Source of the DNA: Nigrospora sphaerica
Lineage: Eukaryota > Ascomycota > Sordariomycetes > Amphisphaeriales > Apiosporaceae
Assembly: GCA_018287875.1 (NCBI GenBank)
Contig: JAGVVL010000022.1
Coordinates: 2,542,001 to 2,606,000, forward strand
DNA length: 64,000 nt
Direction of reading: 5' to 3'
The position numbers were made by a program, and so were the translations under genes. Shown piece after piece: positions 40,731-52,632 of this stretch; position 1 is the first letter of the stretch; each line of letters starts with the position of its first letter. Below the pieces are notes generated by a model, which did not search any database, was not told the DNA's origin, and saw nothing but the letters and a program-made list of their open reading frames with translations.

Positions 40731-43244
40731 ATGGCGAGGCCGAAGATCTTGTTTCTGGATGCCTACGACTCCTTCAGCAACAACATCGTGTCGCTGCTGG
40801 TCACCCTTCTCGACGCCCGAGTGGACGTCCTGCCCATCGAGGCGCCCGGGCTGGCGCCGGCGTCACCGGGCTTCCACGACAGCCTGCGGCGGAAGCTCGG
40901 CCAGTACGACGCCGTCGTGTGCGGGCCGGGCCCCGGCGCACCGACGTCGGACGCCGACGTCGGCCTCATGAAGCACGTTTGGGAGCTGGACGACGAACAT
41001 TTGCTCCCCGTCCTTGGCGTTTGCCTTGGCTTCCAGTCACTCGCCGTCAGCTGCGGCGCCGCCGTCGGTAGGCTGTCCACAGGCCTCCACGGCATGGTCC
41101 GCGCCGTCGACCACGTTGGCGACGACGCCTTTGCCGGCGTCGGGCCCTTCAGCGCCACCTTGTACCACAGCCTGTGCGCCGACGTCGGCCAGTCACTGCT
41201 ACCGCCCGCTGACTGGCCGAGCCAAAAATGGGACACGCCCGCCGCCCTGCCCGATATTCGCCCTTTGGCCTGGGTCGAGGAGCCGCGCGACGGCTTAACC
41301 GAGCGCATCCTCATGGCCATGAGGCACCGCGTCAAACCCTTTTGGGGCCTGCAGTACCACCCCGAATCCATTTGCTCCGAGCCGGCCGGCCACCAGGTCC
41401 TTCGGAACTGGTTCCGCGAAGCTCAGGCGTGGAACCGCCGTCGGGGACGGCTAGTCCATCCGCCTCCCGAGCTCGAGCCCGCCACCGAGGCCAGGAGACC
41501 TAGTCTTCTTTCCCAGACCACTTCCTGGTCGCCGCCGCTGGACTGGGCCTTCGTCGACACCTGGGGCCCGTACCTCGGCCGCGGTGCGCAGTACGCCCAC
41601 AAACTTGTGCCTCTGCCTCCGCACGTCGAGGTGCCCGATGTCGTCGAGCTGCTCCGCCCCCAGGGCCGCGACCAGATCGTCCTCGATTCCGCCAGCGCAC
41701 ATGCGAGGCACATCGGCCTGGACGTGCGCGGGCGCTACAGCATCATCGCTCTCGATGTCGAGCAAGCCCTGCGCTTTGAATACCACGTGGGCGATGCCAT
41801 GGTCGTCGCGCGTGTGCCGTCACTTGCCCCCGACGCATCCCAGGCCATCCCGCTGCCGCCCCATCGCAACATCTGGCACATTCTGGCCGACTTCGTCCAC
41901 GACAGGGGGACCCTCGACATGCCGCGGGCTGAGTCGCCTTTTGTGGGCGGCTTCATGGGCTACGCCACCTACGAGCTGGGCCTGGAATCCATTCAGGTCG
42001 GCCTGGCCGCGGACCGAGGACACCACCGTCCCGATCTTTGTTTCGCCTGGATCACCAAGAGCGTCGTCATCGACCACTTGGAGGGTAACCTCCGCATCCA
42101 AAGCCTGCACACTTCGGCCGCCGAGGCTGGGGACTGGCTGTCGTCCGTCGCCAACACCCTCGAGCGCTCTGCTCTCTGGTCTCAAGGGCTAGGGCCCGTC
42201 AGGCGACCAGCCGAGGGTGCCGCAGATCCGACGCCGCCCATCACGCCGACGGGCGCCGTACCGCCTCCGACGATTCACACCCCGGAGCCCGCTATCTACG
42301 ATTCCAAGGTCCGCCGGTGTCAAGAGTACATCGCCGCCGGGGACTCGTACGAGCTCTGCCTCACAGACCAGACGTCCATCGAGCGCATGCGGAGCCCGCA
42401 CGAGACGGCGCTAGGCGCTTCCATCGGCCGGCACGGCTGGGTTCCCCCGACGGCCACTAAGAGCCCGAATTCGTGGCAGCTTTACCGCGGCCTCCGAACG
42501 CGCCAGCCGGCGCCCTTTGGCTCCTACATCCGCCTCGGGGGCGCGACCCTAGTGAGCAGCTCGCCGGAGCGCTTCCTCGAACACAGCGCTGATGGCCTGT
42601 GCTCGATGCGGCCCATGAAGGGCACGGTGCGCAAGTCCGAAGCGGTGGCCACGCTCGAGCAGGCTGAACGGATCCTGCACGTCCCCAAGGAGGAGGCGGA
42701 GAACCTGATGATTGTGGACCTCGTCCGCCACGACCTCCACAGCGTCTGCGGGCCGGGCCGCGTCTCGGTGCCACAGCTGCTCCAGGTCGAGGAATACGCG
42801 AGCGTGTTCCAGATGATCAGCGTCGTCGAGGGCCAACTGCCTGCTCCCGCGCCGGCGACGGCCGGGGCCAAGGCGCCCCGCGACCGGTACACGGGGCTGG
42901 ACGTGCTCGCCGCGAGTCTGCCGCCCGGCAGCATGACGGGCGCGCCCAAAAAGAGGAGTTGCGAGATCCTGCAGGGGTTGGAGGGCCGCTGCCGGGAGCG
43001 AAGCCTGTACTCGGGCGTCGTAGGCTACATGGACGCGACCGGCCGCGGCGACTGGAGCGTGACGATTCGCTCTTTGTTCCGCTGGGACGACGAGACCCGG
43101 CAGCAGAGCGACGGCTCCGAGACGGAGACGTGGCATATCGGTGCCGGTGGCGCCGTAACCGCGCTGAGCACGCCCGCCGGTGAGACCGACGAAATGTTTG
43201 TCAAGTTGAAGGGGCCTCTGGGTGTTTTTCGGGACGTGTCTTGA
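40731..43244 (+). CDS. ABZ1: Para-aminobenzoate (4-amino-4-deoxychorismate) synthase, fused PabA-PabB
   Basis: An intronless 837-residue bifunctional protein. The N-terminal glutamine amidotransferase has LFLDAYDSFSNNIV, the oxyanion loop GPGPGAP, the nucleophile in LGVCLGFQSL and the HPES catalytic pair. The C-terminal chorismate-binding domain has GFMGYATYELGLES, VSSSPERFLE, MRPMKGTVRKS, ENLMIVDLVRHDL, SMTGAPKKRSCEILQGLE and YSGVVGYMD, all expected catalytic and Mg-binding blocks. It makes 4-amino-4-deoxychorismate from chorismate and glutamine, the committed step to folate. Anthranilate synthase is the nearest alternative, but the single-chain order GATase-PabB and the KGT motif favour PABA synthase. 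Confidence 0.95.
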   Translation: MARPKILFLDAYDSFSNNIVSLLVTLLDARVDVLPIEAPGLAPASPGFHDSLRRKLGQYDAVVCGPGPGAPTSDADVGLMKHVWELDDEHLLPVLGVCLGFQSLAVSCGAAVGRLSTGLHGMVRAVDHVGDDAFAGVGPFSATLYHSLCADVGQSLLPPADWPSQKWDTPAALPDIRPLAWVEEPRDGLTERILMAMRHRVKPFWGLQYHPESICSEPAGHQVLRNWFREAQAWNRRRGRLVHPPPELEPATEARRPSLLSQTTSWSPPLDWAFVDTWGPYLGRGAQYAHKLVPLPPHVEVPDVVELLRPQGRDQIVLDSASAHARHIGLDVRGRYSIIALDVEQALRFEYHVGDAMVVARVPSLAPDASQAIPLPPHRNIWHILADFVHDRGTLDMPRAESPFVGGFMGYATYELGLESIQVGLAADRGHHRPDLCFAWITKSVVIDHLEGNLRIQSLHTSAAEAGDWLSSVANTLERSALWSQGLGPVRRPAEGAADPTPPITPTGAVPPPTIHTPEPAIYDSKVRRCQEYIAAGDSYELCLTDQTSIERMRSPHETALGASIGRHGWVPPTATKSPNSWQLYRGLRTRQPAPFGSYIRLGGATLVSSSPERFLEHSADGLCSMRPMKGTVRKSEAVATLEQAERILHVPKEEAENLMIVDLVRHDLHSVCGPGRVSVPQLLQVEEYASVFQMISVVEGQLPAPAPATAGAKAPRDRYTGLDVLAASLPPGSMTGAPKKRSCEILQGLEGRCRERSLYSGVVGYMDATGRGDWSVTIRSLFRWDDETRQQSDGSETETWHIGAGGAVTALSTPAGETDEMFVKLKGPLGVFRDVS

Positions 43245-43923
43245 CCGAGGCGCACGAGCACCGGTTTGAAGGCCTCGGGCTAAAGCCCACCTCCTTTCTT
43301 CATCCTCACCTCCTTTTCTCGTCGTGCACCTCTGCATCTAGACGTACCATGTGGTACTCAACGTACCAAGGCTCGGGCCTTTTTTTTCCCCTCGCTTTTT
43401 TCCCTTCCCCACTCTTCAGCTTATGGGGTCTCGCCTCTCATCGTCTATTTTCAGGACGGTCGGGAACGGAGTTCGAAGGAGCGCGCGGCAGGTTGGGCAG
43501 GCACCAAGGCACGTGCTTTTCTGCATTTTTCGAGGTAATGCATTGGCATTATACAACACATATGCGCCACCCAGACAACTCGCCGTGCTGCGATAGGTGT
43601 TCGACTACTCACAAATGAGTGCTTGCGGCCTCCTTTTACTGTACTTCGCTGAGAGCTAAGGGGAGGTCCAGTACCAAGATAGGAGGGCCATAGACACCGG
43701 GCCCGTGACCACCAGGGGCTGTGCCGACTTGTTGGAATTACGCTGCCGCCCGCCCATGGTATCCTGCTAATAGTACACCTCTTGCCACGCTCAACTCTGG
43801 CCCCGGATAATACTTTTCCATGCAACAGGCACGTCTGCCTCCTTGGCCTCCCCGTGCGACCCGGTGGCCACGCACATGGCCTATCTATACCGGTACGGCT
43901 TGGGGTCTCAAACGTCGGTCCGT
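43245..43923. other. Convergent spacer PABA synthase / SMC1
   Basis: A 679-bp tail-to-tail interval with pyrimidine-rich stretches. Probably 3' UTRs; no gene is visible. Confidence 0.5.
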
Positions 43924-46900
43924 TCAGACGTACTTGCGCAGCTATCCAGATGTCAGCGCTCGTGCTCCGCGTTCACGCCGCGGCCCAGGAGAAGTGGCAG
44001 AAACTTACATCGAGAGTGAGGGTGCGCGAACTGTTCACTTCTTGGTCCCTGTACACGCCCACCAAGCTCTCACTATCTTGGAACAGGCCTGTCTTGAGAC
44101 TGATGACGATGAACTGCATGCCCGGCCCTGCGTGGGTCCGAATGTAGTTCTTGATCTTCTCCACGTTGGCGTTGTCCAGCGCGGCATCGACCTCGTCCAG
44201 CACGAAGAAGGGACTCGGCTGGTAGCTGTGGATGGCGAAGAGTAACGCGAGGGCCGCCATCGTCTTCTCACCGCCCGACAGGTGCTCCATATCCCGGAAC
44301 CGTTTGAGCGGCGGCATCGCGTGGTACTTGATGCCCGACAGGTAGGGCGCGTCCGTATCCTCTTCGATGTCGAGATAAGCCTGGCCTCCCAGTGGGTACG
44401 CGTCGGATCGTGTGAGGTCCTTGTAAACCTGTGAGATCTGCTCCTGGATGTGGCTGAACGCCTTGCTGAACAGCTCATATCGCCGTGACTTGACGTCGTC
44501 GAAAGCGTCGCGCGCCACCTTGAAAGCCGCCTTGGCCGCCTCGTATTCCTGGTCCGTCATTTGCAACCTGTTCTCCACCACCTCGAGTCGTTCCATGGCG
44601 CGCATGTTCGGATTCAGCTTCTCGAGTTCCGAGGACAGAGAGTGGATCTTATCTTGTAACCTGTCCTCAATGTTTTCGTCGTGGGGCTGGCAGACGTCAG
44701 TCTGGGGGTGGAGCATGCGTAGGGGAGCGGTAGACGACATGGCCGCGGAAACTTACATTCTTGAGATCCTCGTCGAGGCTGTCAAAGTCTATCTCGATGC
44801 CGTAGTCGTTCATGGCGTGGTCCATGAGGTTCATCTCATCCCCCTCGTCGACATCCATAGCATCTGGATCTTGGTGTAGCAGGTTGTCCTCATTGGGGAG
44901 GTTGTCCAAGCTGCCCTCAGACAAGGGGATGGTAATCTGCTCCAACCGACAGCGCCTCAGCAGCGCGAACTTGCTGGCACTGTTCTTCTGGACCTCGGTT
45001 TCGAGGGCGTTGATCGACTTTTGCCTGGCTTCGATCTCCTTGCTCTTCCGTTGCACCTCCGCCTTGGCCTCGTTGACGGCTTCGGTTCGCCGGGCCAGCG
45101 CCTCCCTTTTTTCTTCCAGCTCCTCCTTCAGGGCTTCGAGAGTGTCCTGATCGGCACCCATGGACTCCTCGATGGCTTGCTTCTCGGCATCATAGCTCTG
45201 GATGTCCCTCTGGAGACGCTTGAGTTTCTCCTGCATGAGTACAACGCGCCTCTCAGTGTCGGCGTGCTTGGACTTCTCCCAGTTAAGGCTATTGGCTAGC
45301 CGCGACTTCTGCACCTCGAACTCGTTGCGCTTCTCTTCTGCTTCCTGTTCCAGGCTGCCCTGCTGCGCCTCGTACGCCCGGATGTCGGTATAGCCCAGCC
45401 GCTGGCAGAAGTCGGCAAAGATGGTATCCTCGACTTTTGCAATGGCAGTTTTGAACTTCTCCACCGACGAACGTGTTTTCTGCAGCTTGGTACTCTCCTC
45501 CTTGTACTTGGGTTGCCACTCCTTAAGCGCGCGCTTCCCGTGGTCCAGTTCTTTCTTCTTGCTGGCGAGGTTCTGTTCGTACGCCTCCAGCTCCCTACGG
45601 GCAAATGTGAGCTTCTGGTCGAGTGCCGTGAGGTCATTTTGAAGGTTCTCCTCGGCTGCTCCACGGCGATCGGCCCGAGGCAGCTTCTCGATCTCCTCAC
45701 GGAACCTATCAGCCATTTTCCGCAGATTCTGGACATCATGTTCTTCAAAGCGGCGCTTCCCGCGGAACTCGACGCCGCGTCCGCCCGTCATCAAGCCCGA
45801 CTTGTGAATCACGACGCCCTGAAGCGTCACGGCCTTTACATTGATTCTGCGACCGTAGCAGATCTCCTTGGCAACATCGAGGTCATCGCAAACCACCGAG
45901 TCTCCGCAGGCATGGGACATGGCCCGCTCGAGCGCCGAGTCGAAGTCGATGGTGTCGATAGTCAGGCGAGAACCGGGGTGTCCCTTGACGGCCGGGTTGA
46001 CGGCCCGGACCTTGGCATTGTCTAGCGGGATGAAGGTGATGGGAGAAAAGCGTTTGCCCTTTAGGTATTGCACGCACTCGCGACCTGTCTCGGTCGTGTC
46101 GACGATGACAGAGTCGAAATGGTGGCCTAGGGCGGTGATGACGGCCTCGTCGTACTTCTTCTGCTTGGGCTTACAGAGCTCTCCAATGCGTCCCTTGACA
46201 CCGGGGTGCATGCGCTTGAGCTCCGTCACCATTTCCTTCAGTCTAGCCTCTTTATGGTTCTGGCGGGCGCCGGCGTCAGCTTCGTCGAGTTTCTTACAGA
46301 CGTCCTGTAGTTTCTCATCCAGCTCGGTCCTCCGCTGGTTCGTCCGTACTCGCTCCGACTGGACCTGGTTGAATTCTTTCTTCTTGGCGTCCATGTCGGC
46401 CGAGATCTGCTTGACGAGGGCTTGGGTGGCGTCTCGCCGTGCCTTGATGTCGGCGGCTTCGGCCTCGAATTTCTCCACGCCTACCTGGTAGCTTTCTACT
46501 TTACCCTTCAGGCTGTTGACTGTCACCTCGTCCGTCTTGAGTTGGCGCAACAGGTTCTCCAGCTTGGCCTGGTTGTCCGAGGACTTGGCCATGGCTTGGG
46601 CACGCAAAGCATTGTACTCCTTGCGGTCGGCGTCGCTGAGCTCCTTGCCTTGGTTCCGCATCGTCTCCTTCCACTGCTCCTCGTACTGCTTCTGGGCCTT
46701 TTCGACGATGCCGAGATCCTTCTCCATCTTGGCAATGGCGGCGGCTTGTTCATCGCGCTCCTTGCCCACGAGTTCTATGCGTTTGCGCAGTTTTTCGGCC
46801 TCCTGCGTAGTCTGCTGCACCTTGGCATCGATGGGGACCAGGCTGTTCTCCTTGTCCTCCAGGTCCCTCTCCTGCCGTTTGATCTCGCGCTCGACTTTGT

Positions 46901-47828
46901 GGACCTCCCTAGCGGCGTCGGCTTGGTTGCGGCGGGCGGTTTCGAGTTTCTTCTCTAAAGAATCCACATTGCGGCGAAACTCTTTGAGGTTTTCTTGGTG
47001 GTCCTGGATCTTAGCGCTGGACTCGTCCATGACGCGTTGGAAGTGGTAGAGTTTCCAGAGAATATGCGTAACGATGGCGGCGTCGCGCTCCTCAGTCTTG
47101 GCCTGGAAGCTCTCAGCCTCCTTCTTCTGCTCCTGGTACTGCTTGATTTCCGAGTTGATGCCGCGGCGGCGCTGAAGCTGGAAGGCCTGCGTTTCGGAGG
47201 CCTGGTCAGCCTCGCTCTGGAGGCGTTCATACTCGGCCTTGTACTCCAAACTGCCGGAGATCTGCTCGATCAGGCGGGTGAGGTCTTGCGGAGATTGGGC
47301 AGCGATGGCCTCGACGTCTCCCTGGAAGACCAGGAAGTTCCGGGCCTTGATCAGGATGTTTTCGTTCTCGAGGCCGGCGTTGTACTCCTGGGCGTTTACG
47401 ACGCGCTCGTTGATGCGGTACTCGCTGGAACCTGCACTGGTGATGCTGCGCTTCCAGCGCTGCTCGTCGCCGGCGTCATCCTCGTAGACGGCCATGACCC
47501 AAGCCGTCTTGGGGTCGTTGCGGGCGGCGCGGTCGTCGTTGGCGTTGCCGTTGGTGTGGCCATTGGTGGCGGGGGTATCGGCCGATCCATCGTCGTTGAT
47601 CTTGGAGCCCTTCAGGACGCGCCCGCGGTATACAAGGTCTTTGAGATGGGTGGAACGCAGATGTGAGGATTTGATGCCCAGGACGAAGGAGATGGCGTCC
47701 ATGGAATTGGACTTGCCGGATCCATTGGGACCGATGATGGAGGTGAAGTAGGAGTCGCCGAACAGGAGGGTGTGGTGGCCCTTGTAGGACTTGAAGTTGA
47801 AGAGCTCAAGGCGCAAGAGTTTCCCCAT
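43924..47828 (-). CDS. SMC1: Cohesin subunit SMC1
   Basis: Three exons (47828-44757, 44686-44009, 43941-43924) encode 1255 residues. The N-terminal ATPase half has IIGPNGSGKSNSMDAISFVLG (Walker A at residues 33-40) and KARNFLVFQGDVEAIA, typical of SMC1. Long coiled coils flank the hinge (VKGRIGELCKPKQKKY; GGRGVEFRGKRRFEE). The C-terminal half has LSGGEKTMAALALLFAIHS and PFFVLDEVDAALDNANV (signature and Walker B). The last exon is only six codons (LRKYV and stop) and completes a typical SMC1 end. For the second intron an alternative acceptor 15 nt upstream would add five residues; the one given (44687) fits better. With SMC3, SMC1 forms the cohesin ring that holds sister chromatids together. 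Confidence 0.96.
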
Positions 47829-49806
47829 GTTGGCGAGGCAGGCGCGTCTGTGCCGCGTGGGCCGGGCGCGTGGGAGGAAGGCAACAAGTTGCGGCGAGCC
47901 TCGAGATGCGCGACTTGGTCAGGTAGTTAGGATGGGAGCGGGCAAACAAACACGCGCACCCAGGCGGGTTGGGCTGGTGCAGATGGGCGGATGAATGGGG
48001 GAACGGATGGGTTACAGAGAGGCGCGGGGCGCGTTCAATTCATGGTAGACTCTACGCGCGGGATCAGCCCAAGTTGGTCGCCATTCGGTGGGCCAGGCCA
48101 GCGATCGGGTATGTTCCTGCCTTGTACTATGTAGAGAGCAAGCGAAATGGGCGACTTGCGCACAGGGTGCCGGGGCCCAAGTCCTGGCCGACGGTCAAAC
48201 AGTCGGAACCAAAGCAGCGCGTATGTACGCGAGCAGTATGTGCACTGTATGTGAAGATTTAGGCTGTCCTGGCTGAGCAGCGAAGGCGGCGCGTGTTGGG
48301 GATAACTTCCACTCCGTATCGGGTATTATTGGTGCTGGTGGTGCTGGTACAGGTGTAGAAGCACACGCGTGAGTATTGAGAGCAGCGGGTGGGGGCCCTA
48401 TAGGCGGCCTTGGCTTCAAGATTGTCGTGCAGTGGCAGCCGCAGTCGTGGCAGGAATTTCGCGCGCCGTGAGGGGGAAAAAGAACGCGCCGGCGCACTCA
48501 CGCGCTTTACTCTCTGTACCACACTTGCTATGGCAGCTGGCAAGCCGGGCGTGGCAGCCCGCTCCACCCAGCCTTCGGGGCAATACAGGTACTGGTCTGT
48601 AAGTACATATGAATCTCTGCCACACCGTCCCCCCATCTTCCGCCACGCACACCCAGTATCCACCCGATGTACCAGAGCTGGCGACTCAGGTATCCAAACG
48701 TCCCGCGAGTGCTCCGGGTCCGCAGAGCTGTGTGGCTCCTGCATTCAAGGATCATGGGTATTGTATCGCGGAGCTGGGCGGTCTGGAGCGCCTGCACAAC
48801 TACGACGTCACATGCAGAGGACAAGCCGACAGCCCAAATCACCACAGCCTTGCATCGGCAGATGGGTGAGGACGCTCAAAACGAGGCTATCTGGCCATGG
48901 ACGGTGGAGCGGAATCCGGGAAAACGTGCATACACGTGGACGTACGAGGTGCAATATTCGCGTTGGGCACGTTTGAAACCAAGGAATCAAGACTATAACT
49001 GGAGGTAGATACCTAAGGGCTCGACATACATCATCGCCATCATCATCATGTACACCCACCCTAACCTGATAACAGCCCGGTCGTAAGCTCAGACAGCGGG
49101 TGCTTCGAGTGAGGTCGATTCGTATAGTTTATTATGCATACTAACATGCAGCCAGCCCGATATAACTAGGTACACCTGCGCATGTCCCTTTCTTTGCCTC
49201 AGACCTACCGAGTTGAATATTTGCTGCCTTTAATCCACTCACTGGAAGCTGGCCCAGCTCCCTCTGCCTCCCGCCGCGCACAACCAATTACAACCCCACG
49301 ACCCAACACGACCTCCCACTACCGCCGCCTACGGGCCAGCCCCTCCTCTCTTAGCAGCCACCCACAACTACTACTCGTAAAAAGCCGGTCGGTCGTCTTT
49401 GCGCCTCGTCCCTGCCAGCCTGCCAGACGGTCACGCTGTTGCCTCAGCCCACCGGCATTGATATTGGACCCCTGGAATAAGAGGGCACGTCACCCGCCAC
49501 TTGCTCCCACGTTGCTTGGCCTGGCTTCCCATCGCCCGCCACTGCGAACTCGGGCCACTTGCTCACCAACACTTCCACGCACCCCGTCTCCGTATCGTGA
49601 GTCTCGTTCTTGCTCCCCCGGCACCAGATTCCGGGCAACCATCTGCGCCTTTCCTCTTTCCCCTCCGCCATCATCCCGATGTGCATGCTTCCCGGAGGTA
49701 GATTAGGCCCGTGGCTGACGTATTTGTCCTCAGAGGTGCTGATGCTCTTGACCAAGCCGCCCTTGGCAACCATCTTGTCCGACATCTATCCCCTAAGGTA
49801 GCCGAG
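47829..49806. promoter_or_regulatory. Divergent intergenic region SMC1 / GPC1
   Basis: About 2 kb between head-to-head genes. Several overlapping short frames occur, with no domain. The last 600 bp before GPC1 are C-rich, like a long 5' leader. No additional gene can be supported. Confidence 0.5.
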
Positions 49807-51531
49807 ATGGCCGATCCGAACAGCCCTCCCCTTGCCGTGGCCGGTGCGAGGTCAGACGGCGACCTCCGCGACGGTGAAACAAAGCACATCGTGGACGGCG
49901 CCGGTACGCTTCCTCAGGACAACTCGCCAACCACATATGCCGTTGAGGACACGCCTCCTCTAGACGCCCAGCAGAGCCCGCGCTTGTCGCGGAACGACTC
50001 CTTCTCGGCCAGCAGCTCCTACCACGATGACTGGGATGCTTTCCCCCCGCTCGACCGCATGACGGTTCTGGACCTTCTCGATAATTTCGCCCTGCCCCAG
50101 CAGCTCGAAAAACTCCAGAAGGGCATTTCGGCCCAGACGCAAAAGGTCCGCCAGTCCCGCGAAGCCTTCAAAAACAAGGGGCAGGCTGCTAGGGAACGCA
50201 TGGTGGAAGAGTGGCGCCGGCGCGTGCCTTCGGCCGACGAGCAGCTCGACCGGTACCGCGCGCGCATGCGTACCAGTGTTGAGAAGTTGGGCCATCAGTG
50301 GAACGATACCAAGGTCATCACCTTGCGCGAAAAGGTCTCTTTCATCTGCGGCGTCATGAACATCTTCATCAGCGGCTACCTGTTGGGCGGCTATCCCGAG
50401 TACTTCCACCTGTGGTACACTGCCCAGCTACTCTACTTCATGCCCATCCGCTTCTTCACCTACCACCGTCGCGGTTACCACTACTTCCTGGCCGACCTAT
50501 GCTACTTCACCAACTTGCTGCTTGTCGTCAGTCTCTGGGTCTTCCCCGCCTCCAAGCGCCTTTTCATTGCCTCCTACTGTCTGGCCATGGGGAACAACGC
50601 CGTCGCCATCATCATGTGGCGCAATTCGTTGGTCTTCCACAGTTTTGACAAGGTCACGTCCCTGTTCATTCACATCATGCCGTGTGCCACGCTACACAGT
50701 ATCGTACACCTCATCCCCGAGGCACTGCAGAAGGAGAGGTTCCCCGCCCTCTGGGAAATCAAGACGTCGCCGCCGGGCTCACCCACGGCCTATGCTAACA
50801 TCATCTCCATGGTGGCCTGGAGCACCATTCCTTACACCTTCTGGCAGCTTTCCTACTACTTCTTGATCACTGTGCGCCGCCGCGACAAGATCGCCGCCGG
50901 TCGGCCCACCTCCTTCACCTGGTTGCGTCGGTCCTACTCCAAAACGTGGCTCGGCCGGCTGGTGCTCTCGCTGCCCGGATCAATGCAGGAGGCTGCTTTC
51001 ATGGCGATCCAATACATTTATGCTGCACTCACCATGCTGCCGTGCTCGCTCTGGTTCTACAGCCGCTGGGCCTCGGGCATATTTATGACAGTGGTCTTCA
51101 CTTGGAGCATCTACAACGGCGCCACCTTCTACATTGACGTCTTCGGCAAGCGCTTCCAGAAGGAGCTGGAGAACATGAAGGCCGAGGTCCAGAAGTGGCA
51201 GAATAGCCCCGAATTGGCGGAGCTGGCGTTGCAGTCGCCCCTGATGACGCCCGTGCCCGACAACAAGCCGGCACCCCTCGACGCCGCCGGCGAGGCAATG
51301 CGCATTGACAAGCTAGCCGCCAAAGAAGGCAGTGTGCGAGCCGTCGATCCCGCCACGGGCCGATCACTGGACTTGGACACCATCCCCATGCTGGACGACA
51401 AGAGTCTTCGCCGAACCGTGGTCGACCCTGAAGCCAACGTAATAGCGACGGCTGTCGACACGGACAAGGGCGCCACCGACGCGGCGCGAGAGCGGAGGTC
51501 TACGGCCGCGAACGACGGAACTACGACATGA
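49807..51531 (+). CDS. GPC1: Glycerophosphocholine acyltransferase GPC1
   Basis: An intronless 574-residue membrane protein of the fungal/plant GPC1 family (formerly DUF2838, yeast Ygr149w). The N-terminal 130 residues are hydrophilic, with a charged helix (LEKLQKGISAQTQKVRQSREAF). About eight hydrophobic segments follow, including VSFICGVMNIFISGYLLGG, LADLCYFTNLLLVVSLWVF and NIISMVAWSTIPYTFWQLSYYF, with the conserved MWRNSLVFHSFDK and IHIMPCATLHSIVHL blocks. The enzyme acylates glycerophosphocholine to lysophosphatidylcholine, recycling phosphatidylcholine breakdown products in the ER. The ATG at 49807 is the first in frame; upstream only GTG is available. The tail after the last membrane segment is hydrophilic and presumably cytosolic. 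Confidence 0.94.
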   Translation: MADPNSPPLAVAGARSDGDLRDGETKHIVDGAGTLPQDNSPTTYAVEDTPPLDAQQSPRLSRNDSFSASSSYHDDWDAFPPLDRMTVLDLLDNFALPQQLEKLQKGISAQTQKVRQSREAFKNKGQAARERMVEEWRRRVPSADEQLDRYRARMRTSVEKLGHQWNDTKVITLREKVSFICGVMNIFISGYLLGGYPEYFHLWYTAQLLYFMPIRFFTYHRRGYHYFLADLCYFTNLLLVVSLWVFPASKRLFIASYCLAMGNNAVAIIMWRNSLVFHSFDKVTSLFIHIMPCATLHSIVHLIPEALQKERFPALWEIKTSPPGSPTAYANIISMVAWSTIPYTFWQLSYYFLITVRRRDKIAAGRPTSFTWLRRSYSKTWLGRLVLSLPGSMQEAAFMAIQYIYAALTMLPCSLWFYSRWASGIFMTVVFTWSIYNGATFYIDVFGKRFQKELENMKAEVQKWQNSPELAELALQSPLMTPVPDNKPAPLDAAGEAMRIDKLAAKEGSVRAVDPATGRSLDLDTIPMLDDKSLRRTVVDPEANVIATAVDTDKGATDAARERRSTAANDGTTT

Positions 51532-52632
51532 GTACAATAGCTCGCCGTGCCGTCTTCTTCCCTTCTAGTACTCGCTCCCTTGTTTGTATAACGCCGACGA
51601 CGATAGCGGTGCATGTTGATGGGTCGTGGCAGGGGAGATAACGCCCCCGGTACTTCTACTCTCACACCAGGTCGGCCCCGGGCCCCGGAGGAGCGCCGTG
51701 TTTCTTTTCTATTTGCGGCAGCGGAAGTCAGGCTGTGGAAGGAAACGTACGTATGATTTTGTGCCGTCCCGAGTCCCATTTTTCAGCTTATCTTGATACC
51801 CTCGCAAATTGACCACAACCTGCTCTCTGCGTCCTACAATGCCCCTGCCCAGCCCTCTGTAAGCATCCACGACGCTGTACTCAAAGGTGCTGACGGGGCG
51901 GTCGCTTGATGGCCTCACAACCATGCAAAACAATACTATCGCCCAGCCGCTACTGTCGTCGTCACATCACGCTCAATAGGCCGGGGGCACTCCTATCGAC
52001 GTCCCGGTGCATTGCAGCGCCTCTTGGGTGCTCGCGTCGGGTTCCTTGGTGAAGATGTTTGTTTACTCTACACTTTAGGGGGCGCTGCTGGGCCAATAAG
52101 GCCTACTACTACTAAGTATCCACGAAGCCATGATACCGCTGGGCCTAGGGCACCGCAACATGCTTCGCACCAAAACTACACCCAACCGCCCGAGAAGCCC
52201 TTATACATGGCGAACCAGCCAAATAGTCCTCAATAATGATCAAATAAGATGAAAGAATCACGCTCTTGCCAGGTAACCGTTTTGACGCCAACCCCCCTTT
52301 CCCCCTCCTCCTTCCCCCCCGCCATGCTCCTGATGACAAGTCCCTAAAAGAGCCGTTGGAACGCCGATGAATGCTTCCAGCTCTCAGGGGTATTCATTGG
52401 TCCAGTGCCATAGTCGTCAAATGTCCGTTCCGTCCGCATCCACAAGCACAGGGCTGTGCCGACATAATGGTGTGTGGATGTGTGTGCGCATGCGCGCGCG
52501 GGGGCGCGCACCATGTGTCGCGTGTATGCGCTGAAGTCCCTGGCCGGGGCACAGCGGGCAGGCTGGGCCGGATTGCCGGGTGGCAACCGAAACCGAATGG
52601 ATGAGGTGTGGCCCAGAGGCCCTCACCATCCA
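51532..52632. other. Convergent spacer GPC1 / CDH1
   Basis: A 1.1-kb tail-to-tail interval. It includes a TGTG/GCGC-rich segment near 52470-52510. No gene is supported. Confidence 0.5.
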
